Shown here: one piece after another, positions 1 through 8,886 of the stretch
Layout: the number at the start of each line of letters is the position of its first letter
Numbering within the stretch: the first letter of the stretch is position 1
Origin: Phycisphaerae bacterium
GTDB lineage: Bacteria; Planctomycetota; Phycisphaerae; Phycisphaerales; UBA1924
NCBI GenBank assembly: GCA_016794925.1
Contig: JAEUIW010000002.1
Location: forward strand, 289,174 to 353,173
Length of the DNA: 64,000 bases
Reading direction: 5' to 3'
Translations under genes and position numbers: made by a program
The notes under the pieces: generated by a model
Told to the model about the DNA's origin: nothing
What the model saw: only the letters and a program-made list of their open reading frames with translations
Databases searched by the model: none

Positions 1-2
1 CG

Positions 3-623
3 CTCCGGGACGTGCGGATCCGCGACCTCGCCGCCCCGCTTCCGGGCGAAATCTCGCTGTTCAACGGAAAGGACCTGACCGGATGGAAGGCCGTGGTGCC
101 GGACCTGGCCGCCAAGCAGCAGCCCGAGACTCAGGTGTGGGAGGTCCGCGACGGGGTGCTCATCTGCAAAGGGAGCCCGGCGGGTTACATCCGGACGGAG
201 AAGGACTACACGAGTTACGTGCTTCGACTGGAGTGGCGTTTCAATCCGGCGAAGGGACCCGGCAACAGCGGCGTGCTGCTGCGGATGGTCGGCGCGGACA
301 AGGTGTGGCCCAAGAGCGTCGAGGCGCAACTCGAGTCCGGCAACGCGGGTGACTTCTGGAACATCGACAACTTCGTGATGACCGCCGCGAAGGACCGAAC
401 CAACGGACGGAACACGAAGAAGACCCACGAGGGCGCGGAGCGACCCGTGGGCGAATGGAACGAGTACGAGATCATCGTTGACGGCGGCACCGTGGTGCTG
501 AACGTCAACGGTGAAGAACTCAACCGCGCCACCGGGGTCGAGGTCGTTCCGGGGAAGATCTGCCTGCAGTCGGAGGGCGCCGAGATTCAGTTCCGCAACA
601 TCCGCCTGTCGCCCCTGAAGTGA
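3..623 (+). CDS. DUF1080 (3-keto-disaccharide hydrolase type) protein, 3' part
   Basis: The frame is open to the left edge, so the true start lies outside the window. The visible part carries one complete DUF1080 domain (PF06439, concanavalin-like fold), from SLFNGKDLTGW near the start to the closing strand FRNIRLSPLK. The few residues before it, LRDVRIRDL, resemble the last strand of another DUF1080 domain, so the whole protein probably has two in tandem. The family includes secreted sugar-active proteins common in planctomycetes, some shown to act on 3-keto-glycosides. The substrate here cannot be told. It converges on panD. Domain call is strong; enzymatic role is inferred. Confidence 0.85.
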   Translation, partial: LRDVRIRDLAAPLPGEISLFNGKDLTGWKAVVPDLAAKQQPETQVWEVRDGVLICKGSPAGYIRTEKDYTSYVLRLEWRFNPAKGPGNSGVLLRMVGADKVWPKSVEAQLESGNAGDFWNIDNFVMTAAKDRTNGRNTKKTHEGAERPVGEWNEYEIIVDGGTVVLNVNGEELNRATGVEVVPGKICLQSEGAEIQFRNIRLSPLK

Positions 624-641
624 CCGGCGATACCGTAGCGA

Positions 642-1022
642 TCATGCGAATGGGCCCGGCTCGTAGCGCATCACTTCCTTCACTTCGTTCTCGGCGGACA
701 TGATGAGAACCGTGGGCCGGTGGCCGCGGTACTCCTCGTCGGTCATGAGCGCGTAGTGCATCACGATCACACGGTCGCCGACCTCGAAGAGCCGCGCCGC
801 GGCGCCGTTGAGTTCGATGCGTCGCGACCCGGCCGGAGCCGCGAAAATGTACGTCTCCAGCCGTTCGCCGGTGCGGCAGTTGGCGACCGCGACCAGATCG
901 CTGGCTCGCATTCCCGAAACCCTCAGCAGATCGGCATCGATCGTGATCGAGCCGACGTACTCCGGGAACGCCCCCGTCACGCGGGCGAAGTGGATCTTGC
1001 TGTGCAACACGCTCCTGAGCAT
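642..1022 (-). CDS. panD: Aspartate 1-decarboxylase
   Basis: Converts L-aspartate to beta-alanine for pantothenate and coenzyme A synthesis in the cytoplasm. The 126-residue product matches the family length. It keeps the self-cleavage Gly24-Ser25 pair (YVGSITID), which yields the pyruvoyl cofactor, and Lys9 near the N-terminus. Conserved LNGAAA and VGDRVIVM stretches follow. The ATG at 1022 is chosen because a GGAGG ribosome site lies just upstream; an in-frame start further up would add an unrelated Gly/Pro-rich leader. No other pan gene is nearby. Confidence 0.95.
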   Translation of the reverse strand: MLRSVLHSKIHFARVTGAFPEYVGSITIDADLLRVSGMRASDLVAVANCRTGERLETYIFAAPAGSRRIELNGAAARLFEVGDRVIVMHYALMTDEEYRGHRPTVLIMSAENEVKEVMRYEPGPFA

Positions 1023-1097
1023 CGATCCTCCGAAGCACCCGTCGGGCGAGCCCGCACGTGCCGGGACGCTAGGCCCGACCCCGCGCGGCGTCACCGT

Positions 1098-2597
1098 TCA
1101 TTTCGCCGGGACGAGGCGGATGACCTTGTCCGGCTCGTTGAGCGTGACGTACACCGTGCCGTCGGGGCCGCAGACCACGTCGCGGACCCGACCCAGCCCG
1201 TGCAGGAGTTCCTCGCGCTCGACCAGCCCGCCGCTCTTCACGCGGACGCGATCGACGTTGGCCCCGGAGAGTCCGCCCGCGAGCAGGTCGCCCCTCCAGG
1301 CGGGGAACGCGTCGCCGGTGACCAACCCGAGCCCGCACGCACCAATCGAAGGCAGCCAGCGATCCACCGGCATGACGATGCTCTTGCCCTCGGCCTCGCG
1401 CTCCAGATCAGGCCAGGGTGTACGGAAGGGAGCGCCGTTGTAGTTGATCCCGTGCGCCACGATGGGCCATCCGTAGTTGCGGCCCTTGAGAACGAGGTTC
1501 AGCTCGTCGCCGCCGCGAGGGCCGTGCTCCGTGTCCCACAAGTTGCCCTCTGAGTCGAAACAGGTGCCCTGCGGGTTGCGGTGGCCGAACGACCAGATTG
1601 ACGGGTACGCGCCGCCGCCCACGGACACGAAGGGGTTGTCGGACGGGATCGCGCCGGTGTCCTTTACGCGGTGGATCTTGCCGTTGGGACGGGTCAGGTC
1701 CTGGGCCATGTCCTGGTGGCCGCGCTCGCCGATGCCGAAGTACAGAATGGAAGAGTCCCCGGGATCAAACGCGAGCTTGCACCCGAAGTGCAAGCCGGTA
1801 TTGAGGTAGTGCTCGGGACGGGCCTCGAACACCGTCTGCTGCTCCGTCCACATGACCGTGCCGCCGGAGGCCCTGAGCTTGCCGCGCACCACCTTGGTCA
1901 TGCACTTCCTGCTGGCCCGATCGGAGGAAAGCGGATCAGCGAAGGCGAGGTACACCCAGCCGTTCGAGGCGTACTCGGGATGCACCTCGACGTCCATCAT
2001 GCCCCCTTGTCCGTTCTCGATCGTCTCGGGTGTTCCCTCGATGGTGGTGAGCGTGCCGTCGCGCCACAGCACCACCGAACCCGGCCGGTTGGTGATCAGC
2101 ATGCCCCGGGCGGGGCCGACGGGGACGAACGCCACGGACCAGGGAGTCTTGAGCCCCTTGTCCACCACGGTCTCGATGCGGAATTTCGCACGCGCGGACG
2201 CGTACACGCCGGCGGCGTCGGGCTTGGGGTCACCGTGAGTCTTGCGGTAGTCGGCGGCCTGCAGCTCGCGCAGGTAATTCACCAGGCCCCAGATCTGCGC
2301 GTCGGTGAGTGTCTGGCCGAAGGCCTCCATGCCACGGTCGGGCATTCCCGTCTTGATCGCATCGAAGAGGAAGCGGTCCTGCTTCACGCCGGAACCGTTG
2401 CCCCCCGCCGCCCCACCCTCGACACCGAACGTCGCATCGAGCAGCGTCCGGGTCCCCGCGCCGCCGCCCTGCCCGCGATCCCCGTGGCACTTGGCGCACA
2501 TGTCCGTCCACATCTTGTCCACGCCTTGCGCCGACGACACGCGCGCGACGTACCCGAACGCCAGCACGCACGCGAGGATCCGGATTGATCGAGCCAT
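1098..2597 (-). CDS. Haem-containing PQQ-dependent aldose sugar dehydrogenase
   Basis: A 499-residue exported oxidoreductase. A signal peptide (about residues 1-23, ending SSAQ) is followed by a class I cytochrome c domain with one CAKCH haem site near residue 34. After about residue 130 comes a soluble-glucose/sorbosone dehydrogenase beta-propeller with the family motifs GHRNPQG and EHGPRGGDELN. The propeller would bind PQQ and oxidise aldoses in the periplasm, passing electrons to the fused haem. Start ATG 2597 has an AGGAGAGG ribosome site. The zinc-ribbon gene lies 35 nt upstream on the same strand. The specific sugar is unknown. Confidence 0.9.
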   Translation of the reverse strand: MARSIRILACVLAFGYVARVSSAQGVDKMWTDMCAKCHGDRGQGGGAGTRTLLDATFGVEGGAAGGNGSGVKQDRFLFDAIKTGMPDRGMEAFGQTLTDAQIWGLVNYLRELQAADYRKTHGDPKPDAAGVYASARAKFRIETVVDKGLKTPWSVAFVPVGPARGMLITNRPGSVVLWRDGTLTTIEGTPETIENGQGGMMDVEVHPEYASNGWVYLAFADPLSSDRASRKCMTKVVRGKLRASGGTVMWTEQQTVFEARPEHYLNTGLHFGCKLAFDPGDSSILYFGIGERGHQDMAQDLTRPNGKIHRVKDTGAIPSDNPFVSVGGGAYPSIWSFGHRNPQGTCFDSEGNLWDTEHGPRGGDELNLVLKGRNYGWPIVAHGINYNGAPFRTPWPDLEREAEGKSIVMPVDRWLPSIGACGLGLVTGDAFPAWRGDLLAGGLSGANVDRVRVKSGGLVEREELLHGLGRVRDVVCGPDGTVYVTLNEPDKVIRLVPAK

Positions 2598-2632
2598 CGC
2601 CGCCTCTCCTGATTCCGATTCCGTTCCGATCG

Positions 2633-3049
2633 TCACGACCTTCTGAGCAGCGCGGCCACACGCTCCCGGAGCGTCCGCTCGCTCAGGTCCTTCAACTCGC
2701 CGCAATCCAGCAGCACGCCGCGGCAGCGGGGACAGATCGACTCCAACACGTGCGGCTGGCCCGGATCGGGCCGGTCGATGAGCTCGGCCCCGTCACGCGG
2801 GCAATGCGTCGCGCCCAGCATGGTGATTCCGGTGCCGTCCCCGAAGCGGCCGGCGTCCGCCCGCGCGGCCGCGCCCTTGATGGTCAGCAGGCGCTCCATC
2901 TCGCCCGCGTCCAGCCAGAGCGTGCCGCAGCCGGCGCAGCGGTCGATGAGCACCCCCCCGATCTGCTCTTTCTCCATGAGTCGACCGTCGCGCGGACAGC
3001 GCAGCTTGCGCTCACCGTGCGATGTTCCGGTCTGCGTCGCGTCCGCCAT
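2633..3049 (-). CDS. TFIIB-type zinc-ribbon protein
   Basis: A 138-residue soluble protein with two zinc-ribbon units. The first has CPRD then CAGCGTLWLDAGE (about residues 18-50), the hallmark of the zf-TFIIB family seen in small bacterial proteins of unknown role. The second has CPRDGAEL then CPRCRGVLLDCGEL (about 82-120). The ATG at 3049 removes a long Arg/Pro-rich leader that is unlikely to be coding. It lies 35 nt before the sugar dehydrogenase on the same strand, so the two may be cotranscribed. Function unknown. Confidence 0.85.
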   Translation of the reverse strand: MADATQTGTSHGERKLRCPRDGRLMEKEQIGGVLIDRCAGCGTLWLDAGEMERLLTIKGAAARADAGRFGDGTGITMLGATHCPRDGAELIDRPDPGQPHVLESICPRCRGVLLDCGELKDLSERTLRERVAALLRRS

Positions 3050-3105
3050 GCCGAGACTATACCCGGGCGCGGGACCTGCGCCGACTCCGTCACTACGCTG
3101 TGCGC

Positions 3106-4236
3106 ATGCCCGCGGATCTGATCTTCGACGCGCACCTGGACCTGGCCTGCCTGGCCGTCCGCGGAAGGGACATGACCACCTCGGTGGAGCGGGACGCGGC
3201 ACCCTGGCCGCCCGCATCCGTGTCGCTGCCGGCCCTCGCCGCTGGGGGCGTGCGGTTCGCGCTCGCCACGATCTTCACCGAGCCGGTCGCAGCCGACGCC
3301 GCGACGGTGGGGCCGGAGCAGTACCGCTCCGGTGACACGGAAGGAGCGCATCGACGGGGGCGGGCTCAGTTGGAGGTCTACCTCACGTGGCGCGATCGAG
3401 GGCTGCTGGCGATCGACCTCCCGGCGTGCCTGCGCGCGGACGCATCGGTTGGTGAATTCCGCGGCGGGATGGGCGCGGCGCGCCCGATCCCGTTCCCGCT
3501 GGAGAAACGGATCGCTCGCTTGGGCCCGTCGCCGCCCTTGCACATCGGGCTGCTGATGGAAGGGGCGGATCCGGTCCGCGAACCGTCGGAGCTGTCCTGG
3601 TGGCACGAGCGCGGCGTCGGGACGATCGGCCTGACATGGGCGCGATCGTCGCGCTACGCGGGAGGCAACGCCGCACCGGACGGCCTGACGGACGCGGGCC
3701 GGCAACTCGTGCGCGAGATCGACCGCCTGAACATGACGCACGACGTGTCCCATCTGTCGGACCGATCATTCGCGGAACTGATCGAGCGGTCGGAGTTTCC
3801 CGGCGGCGTGGTCGCGTCTCACTCCAACTGCCGAGCCCTGCTCGGAGACCACGCGAATCAGCGGCACCTTTCGGACGCGCAGATCCGACACGTGGTGGCC
3901 CGCGATGGTGTGATCGGGCTCAACCTGTACTCGAAATTTCTCGTCCCGGCCTCGCGGCCCGCGAACGGTGACGACGGGGAACCCGTGCGCGCGACGATCG
4001 CCGAGTGCCTTGCGCACGTGGATCACATCTGCTCGCTGGCGGGCGACACCCGCCACGTCGGCCTCGGCTCCGACATGGACGGCGGCTTTGGGGCCGATCA
4101 ACTCCCCGACGTGATCGACGGGCCGGGAGACCTCGCACGGCTGAGCGAGGGACTCTCCGAGCGCGGGTGGTCGGACGGCGACGTGGCAAACTTCGCGTGG
4201 CGAAACTGGGCCCGCTTCTACGCGCGTGAGTCGTAG
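3106..4236 (+). CDS. Membrane dipeptidase (peptidase family M19)
   Basis: A 376-residue zinc dipeptidase of the renal-dipeptidase type, which cleaves dipeptides including some with a D-residue. The HxD metal pair appears at the N-terminus (FDAHLDL). Later family blocks are THDVSHLSDRSF and the histidine-containing VASHSNCRAL, then GLGSDMDGG near residue 325. No signal peptide is evident from the ATG at 3106, so it may be cytoplasmic. The gene is divergent from the zinc-ribbon gene and converges on the M48 protease gene 19 nt beyond its stop. Confidence 0.9.
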   Translation: MPADLIFDAHLDLACLAVRGRDMTTSVERDAAPWPPASVSLPALAAGGVRFALATIFTEPVAADAATVGPEQYRSGDTEGAHRRGRAQLEVYLTWRDRGLLAIDLPACLRADASVGEFRGGMGAARPIPFPLEKRIARLGPSPPLHIGLLMEGADPVREPSELSWWHERGVGTIGLTWARSSRYAGGNAAPDGLTDAGRQLVREIDRLNMTHDVSHLSDRSFAELIERSEFPGGVVASHSNCRALLGDHANQRHLSDAQIRHVVARDGVIGLNLYSKFLVPASRPANGDDGEPVRATIAECLAHVDHICSLAGDTRHVGLGSDMDGGFGADQLPDVIDGPGDLARLSEGLSERGWSDGDVANFAWRNWARFYARES

Positions 4237-4255
4237 CGCCGGCGTGAAGTTCCGC

Positions 4256-5203
4256 TCAAGGTCGCGCGGCGTTGCCGTGCGACGCGGGGGCGCAATGCAC
4301 GCACCAGATCTCCGCGCCGGGCGCTCCCGCGTACGCCAACCCGAACTCCACGTTCCCGTCGCGATGCAAGGCGGGCGGGAGCGCCGCCATGCGCTTCAGG
4401 AAGCGATCGCGGAAACGGTCCTCGAAAAGCTGGTACTCGGGATTGTTCACGGTGTGCTGATAGTACTTGGCCATTCGATTCTTCAACTCGGCGATCCGTT
4501 TCTCGGAGGGCGGGTGCGTGGAGAGAATCTCGGGCGGGCGGCTGCCCCCACCCTCGGTCGAGGCCTTGAGGAGGATCTCCTGCACCTGGATGGCGCCGAC
4601 CGGGTTGTACTTGAGTTTCTCCATGTAACGCATGCCGAGCCGGTCCGCCTCGATCTCCTGATCGCGAGAAAAACTGAGAGAGACGAGCTGGCCAACCTGC
4701 GAGCCGGCATCCTCAGCGCCCGCCGCCGCGCCCAGAAGCGTGCCGAGCCCCACCGCGATGGTGGACTGGCCCATGCGTTCGTTGGTGTGGCGAGCGGTGA
4801 CATGGCCGATCTCATGGCCAACGACCGCGGCGAGCTGCGCCTCGTTGGTCATGCGGGCCGCCAGACCGCGCGAGACAAACACCTTGCCGCCGGGGAGCGC
4901 GAAGGCGTTGATCACGTCCGAATCGAGCAGCGTGAATTCCCATGGCAGGCTGGGATTGTCGGCCTCGGTCACGGCGGCGAGCTTGCGGCCGATGTCGGCG
5001 ACGTACCCCTGCAGGTCGGCGTTCTTGACCTTGCCGCCAAACTCCTTGGTGAGTTCCGGCATGGCCTGTGCGCCCATCGCGATTTCCTCATCGCGGGAAT
5101 AGATCGCGAGTTGGCTGCGCCCGGTCGTGGGGTTGGTCGTGCAGCCCGAAAGGACTGACGCGAACAGAATCGCGCCTGCCAAAGCTGTGCGCCTGCCGAT
5201 CAT
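4256..5203 (-). CDS. M48-family zinc metalloprotease, lipoprotein
   Basis: A 315-residue Oma1/BepA/LoiP-like protease. The start at 5203 gives a lipoprotein signal with lipobox LSGC at about residue 21, so the protein should be membrane-anchored outside the cytoplasm. The zinc site is GHEIGHVTARH (about residue 137), with the third ligand in EIEADRLGMRY. Homologues degrade misfolded outer-membrane proteins; that role is inferred. No TPR repeats are visible after the catalytic domain. Convergent with the dipeptidase gene and divergent from ubiE. Confidence 0.92.
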   Translation of the reverse strand: MIGRRTALAGAILFASVLSGCTTNPTTGRSQLAIYSRDEEIAMGAQAMPELTKEFGGKVKNADLQGYVADIGRKLAAVTEADNPSLPWEFTLLDSDVINAFALPGGKVFVSRGLAARMTNEAQLAAVVGHEIGHVTARHTNERMGQSTIAVGLGTLLGAAAGAEDAGSQVGQLVSLSFSRDQEIEADRLGMRYMEKLKYNPVGAIQVQEILLKASTEGGGSRPPEILSTHPPSEKRIAELKNRMAKYYQHTVNNPEYQLFEDRFRDRFLKRMAALPPALHRDGNVEFGLAYAGAPGAEIWCVHCAPASHGNAARP

Positions 5204-5319
5204 GCAAGGTCTCCACGTTGAGTTGCGTTTGACATGAGCCCCGTGAGGAGCGTATCTGCTCAGCATCGTCTGTACTGCTCCCCGCGAGCGGAGGATCGAT
5301 GTCGCGCTACCATTGAGCG

Positions 5320-6120
5320 ATGCCGTCGTCAGGCGAAAAAGGTCCTATAACCGAATCTCCGACTGTCTGGGACCCAACTCGTCTTCAGGATCCTCATGCC
5401 ACTGCGGACAAGCACGAGCGCGTGCGCGGCATGTTCGGCCAGATCGCGGAGCGGTACGACCTGAACAACCGGCTGCACTCGCTGTGGCGCGACCAGGCGT
5501 GGCGGCGATTCGCGGTTCGGCAGGCTCGTCTGGGACCGACTGACGAGGTCCTGGACGTGGCGTGCGGGACCGGGGACCTGACGAGGGCATTCGCGGAGGC
5601 CGCTCCACCGCCACGACGAGTGGTGGGATTGGATTTCACGCCCGAGATGCTGCTTGTGGCGGAGCGGAAGCGACGGTCCGGGCGCGGGACGTGGCCGGAG
5701 CGATGTTCCTATCAGCAGGGCGATGCGCAGTTTTTGCCCTTTCCGGATTCGTCGTTCGATGTGGTTTCGATCGCCTTTGGCATCCGCAACGTGGCCGATC
5801 CGAGGCGGGCGCTGCGTGAATTTGCGCGCGTGATTCGGCCGGGGGGAAGGCTGATCGTGCTGGAGTTCGGCGTGCCGCGTCTGGCGCTGGTTCGGTGGTT
5901 CAACGCGTTGTATTGCACGCGCGTGATGCCTCGGACGGCGGCCTGGCTGGCAGGTGATCGTTCCGGGGCGTACCGGTACTTGCCCGCTTCTGTGGCGACA
6001 TTCCCTGATCAAGTTGGACTCGCCGCGATGATGCGAGATGAGACGGGATGGCCTCAAGTGGAGAGCCACGGGTTGAGTCTGGGAATCTGCTACTGCCATC
6101 GTGCAATCCGGCCTCAATGA
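5320..6120 (+). CDS. ubiE: Demethylmenaquinone/ubiquinone C-methyltransferase (UbiE/MenG)
   Basis: A 266-residue SAM-dependent methyltransferase. Family signatures are MFGQIAERYDLNNRLHS near residue 40, SAM motif I LDVACGTGDLT near 78, and a later block reading GIRNVADPRRALREF. It makes the final C-methylation of the quinone ring. Because mqnE lies at 42.5 kb, the product is probably menaquinone rather than ubiquinone. The first 25-30 residues are an unconserved polar extension; a start further in would still leave the family core intact. ATG at 5320. Confidence 0.92.
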   Translation: MPSSGEKGPITESPTVWDPTRLQDPHATADKHERVRGMFGQIAERYDLNNRLHSLWRDQAWRRFAVRQARLGPTDEVLDVACGTGDLTRAFAEAAPPPRRVVGLDFTPEMLLVAERKRRSGRGTWPERCSYQQGDAQFLPFPDSSFDVVSIAFGIRNVADPRRALREFARVIRPGGRLIVLEFGVPRLALVRWFNALYCTRVMPRTAAWLAGDRSGAYRYLPASVATFPDQVGLAAMMRDETGWPQVESHGLSLGICYCHRAIRPQ

Positions 6121-6376
6121 TGTTATTGGACAGAACAATCGAGATATCGGACTACACTAGAGCATCGAAAATAGTTATAGGACGATCAGTATTGCCCATT
6201 TGGTGGTTCGAAATGGTTCGAAGCGGATTGCATGGATTCGGGGTTGATGGGTTCGATAGAGCAGACGCCGGGAAGAAAATCGCGCCGGCACCGGAGCGGC
6301 GGACTCCGGATTTTCAAACCAGTGCTCGGGCCCCGGAGGAGCCGGGGCACGATACGACCTTCGTGGAGCCAGACCC

Positions 6377-7105
6377 GTGACCGACACGACTTCAGTCGAG
6401 CAGTTGTTCGAGATCCTGATCAGCGGCGACCGTCCCGCGGCGCGCCAGTACATCGAGGGCGTGCTGGCTCGAGGTGCGACGGCCGAATCGCTGGTGACCG
6501 GCCTTTTCTGGCCGACGTACGAGTTGATCGAACGGCTGTTCCGACAGGATCAGCTCTGCACAATGAGCCACCACTTCGCGATGCGGCTGCTGCGGGTGCT
6601 GGTGGACCAGAACGCGGGCCGGCTGTCGTTCGAGCCCAGCCGCGGCAAGACCGTGCTGGTCGCGTGCGGGAGCAACGAGGCGTGCGACATGGGGGCGCAG
6701 ATGGCGGTGGATCTTCTGGAGTGCGCGGGCTTCACGGTGCAATTCGCGGGGGGCGGGATCGCGGGCGACGAGATCCTGGGCCGGGTGAACGAGACCAAGC
6801 CCGATGTGCTGCTGATGTTCTGCTCCGCGCCCACGGACCTTCCTGACATCCGCCAGTTGATCGACACGATCCGCGAGATCAACGCGTGCCCGCACCTGCA
6901 GATCGCGGTGGGCGGGGGCGTGTTCAACCGGGCCGAGGGCCTGGCGGAGGAGATCGGGGCCGACGTCTGGTCCAAGACGCCGCTGGACATGGTCGAGACG
7001 ATCATCGCGGAACCGGAACGGCGCGCCACGGCCTCGCAGCGAACGGTCGGGAAGAACCAGCGGAAGCCATCGAGCGCAACGGGCTCGCAGCGCGCGGCCG
7101 CCTGA
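6377..7105 (+). CDS. B12-binding-domain protein with altered cobalamin motif
   Basis: A 242-residue protein with a helical cap (about 1-85) and a Rossmann-like B12-binding domain (about 90-215), the layout of MetH/CarH-type corrinoid modules. The usual DxHxxG motif, whose His ligates cobalt, reads ExCxxG here (NEACDMG). The GG turn (VGGGVFNRA) and a final GADVWSKTP block are kept. The C-terminal 30 residues are basic and low in complexity. The start is GTG. No methyltransferase or DNA-binding domain is attached, so a sensor or partner-dependent role is possible. Function unknown. Confidence 0.8.
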   Translation: MTDTTSVEQLFEILISGDRPAARQYIEGVLARGATAESLVTGLFWPTYELIERLFRQDQLCTMSHHFAMRLLRVLVDQNAGRLSFEPSRGKTVLVACGSNEACDMGAQMAVDLLECAGFTVQFAGGGIAGDEILGRVNETKPDVLLMFCSAPTDLPDIRQLIDTIREINACPHLQIAVGGGVFNRAEGLAEEIGADVWSKTPLDMVETIIAEPERRATASQRTVGKNQRKPSSATGSQRAAA

Positions 7106-7147
7106 CGCCCACGCGATCGCACTCGCTTCCGAGTCGGTCCACCCTCA

Positions 7148-7171
7148 CCCCGCGGAGCACGCGGGGTTTTT
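7148..7171 (+). terminator. Rho-independent terminator after the B12-domain gene
   Basis: A perfect 7-bp stem CCCCGCG/CGCGGGG with a 5-nt loop (GAGCA) is followed at once by TTTTT. It lies 42 nt after the stop of the B12-domain gene and before the oppositely oriented GH172 gene. Confidence 0.85.
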
Positions 7172-7219
7172 CGTTGCTCGGAGCTGGCGTCGTGCGAACG
7201 GGCCGGGCTCGTGACGGCA

Positions 7220-8785
7220 TCAGCGCTGCGGGAGTGGCGCGGGCTTGGGGCCGAGGGGCGGACGCTTGGCGCCGGTGCGTTCACGGAGGCGGATGGAGTC
7301 GAGGCCGAGCTTGAAGCCGGCGGAGTTGGGATTGGCGGAGACGCACTCGAGTCGGAGCGTGTGGGAGCCAGGGGGGAGGGGCGCGTCGCCGACGGCGCGG
7401 GGCCGAACTTCGACACGGGGAGCGTACAGGTCGTCGGGCGGACCGTATGGGCCGCCGTCGAGAGAGACCTGGTACGTGCCAAAGTCGTAGGAGTGCGTGA
7501 GCGAGAGGATCAGCATGCGGGGGCGATCGGCGGGAACGTTGAAGGTAACTTCGAGCGAAGCGCCGACGCCCTGACCGTCGAAGAAGAGCTGACCGTCACC
7601 GATCCAGAGGGTGCCGGCCTGAAGAGAAACGGCGCCCATCTCCGCCTTGGCGGACGGCAACAGGTCCTTTCCCTGTACGACGACGTCGATGGCGGGCAAG
7701 CGGCGCTGGGCGGCCGAGGGAAGCGTGGCGAACCTCTTGGGCTTGCCGCGCTGGTACCAGAACGCAACGGTGGCGAAGTCGTCGTTGCGTTCAACGTGGC
7801 CGTTGACGAGGCCGGTGGTGGTCTCGTCCGCGGACATCCAGCCCTTATGCTCAAGGACGAAACGAAGGGAACGGGTAAACCGGACGGGATCTTCGAGATG
7901 CCAGCGGTACATGGTGCCGGCGTCGCCCAGATCGCCGAGCCAACCGTCGAGCTGCGTCACGCCGAAGGACGGGAAGGACTGCCGCTCCATGCCCCAGGCA
8001 TTGAGGAAATAGTCTTCGGTGCCCGTGCCCCATATGGTGGGCTCGGCCTCACCATCGAAATAGAACTTGTCGTCACCCTCGCCGAACCACTGGGGTGAAC
8101 GGGACCGGACGGAGAGAACCGTTCCGACGTAGTGGCCGCCGCCGTCGGGCGCTTCGATATCGGCGACCAGGTAGTCGTCGCCGGAGTTGCACGGGAATTC
8201 CTGGCGGTACTGCGCGCAGAAATAGGCGGAGTCGGGCGGAGGTGTCTCGCGGGTGTAGTCGACGTGGTAGTAGAACGCGGCGAGGGGGCGGGCGCTCTCG
8301 TTGGTGACGGTGACGCGAGCGGACTTGAAGAACGGCATGGTCCAGAAGCAGTTGTACGAGTCTCCCGCGACACCCTGGACCTGAACCGGGACGGAGTTGA
8401 CCTCGGCGCGACGGCCGAACCCGCAGGCAAAGAAATCGCCCAGCGGGGCCTCGACGGCGGGCTCGTCCTGACCGTCCCAGTACATGCGGAGCACGATCTC
8501 GGAGGGATCGGCGCAGCCTTCGCTGGAGATCCAAGACGGTGAAGACTCGGGAAACGTCAGCCAGATGTGGCGGATGACCCCCGGGCATCCGATATCGGCG
8601 ATGGTCAGGGTGTCGCCGGGCTTGATCCAGCGATTGTCGCGATTGGACCAGTCTTCGGGCGCGGCGGAGGATGCACGCGCGGAACGGGCCTCGCGGACAC
8701 GGGAGAGGGTGTCGAGTGATTGGGCGTGGGCGGTGGACGCGAGAATCGGGCTCGCGAATGCCAAGGCGAGTGACATGGCACGCAT
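7220..8785 (-). CDS. Secreted GH172-type (DUF2961) glycoside hydrolase
   Basis: A 521-residue exported protein. The ATG at 8785 has a GGAGG site 7 nt upstream and opens a signal peptide ending STAHAQ. Residues about 30-370 form the DUF2961 domain, now glycoside hydrolase family 172, whose studied members act on alpha-D-fructofuranosyl or alpha-D-arabinofuranosyl linkages. Visible blocks are GVIRHIWLTF, EAPLGDFFACGFG and WGTGTEDYFLNAWG. The last 130 residues look like a beta-sandwich carbohydrate-binding-like module. The GH43-like lipoprotein lies upstream on the same strand, so both may act on one polysaccharide. Substrate is inferred only. Confidence 0.88.
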   Translation of the reverse strand: MRAMSLALAFASPILASTAHAQSLDTLSRVREARSARASSAAPEDWSNRDNRWIKPGDTLTIADIGCPGVIRHIWLTFPESSPSWISSEGCADPSEIVLRMYWDGQDEPAVEAPLGDFFACGFGRRAEVNSVPVQVQGVAGDSYNCFWTMPFFKSARVTVTNESARPLAAFYYHVDYTRETPPPDSAYFCAQYRQEFPCNSGDDYLVADIEAPDGGGHYVGTVLSVRSRSPQWFGEGDDKFYFDGEAEPTIWGTGTEDYFLNAWGMERQSFPSFGVTQLDGWLGDLGDAGTMYRWHLEDPVRFTRSLRFVLEHKGWMSADETTTGLVNGHVERNDDFATVAFWYQRGKPKRFATLPSAAQRRLPAIDVVVQGKDLLPSAKAEMGAVSLQAGTLWIGDGQLFFDGQGVGASLEVTFNVPADRPRMLILSLTHSYDFGTYQVSLDGGPYGPPDDLYAPRVEVRPRAVGDAPLPPGSHTLRLECVSANPNSAGFKLGLDSIRLRERTGAKRPPLGPKPAPLPQR

Positions 8786-8886
8786 GAGATATCCTCCGGC
8801 AAGGGAGCGGTCAGGATACCAGTTGCGGGGGCCGGACAGAGGCGCCCCGCGCGGAGCGACGTCGATCGGCGAAGGGGCGAGTGAGG

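Noticed and set aside
720..1553. Long plus-strand open frames opposite panD and the sugar dehydrogenase.
   Set aside because: Antisense shadows of well-identified genes with no domain signal.
4226..5158. A 310-codon plus-strand frame opposite the M48 protease.
   Set aside because: The opposite strand encodes a clear HExxH protease with a lipobox; this frame has no motif.
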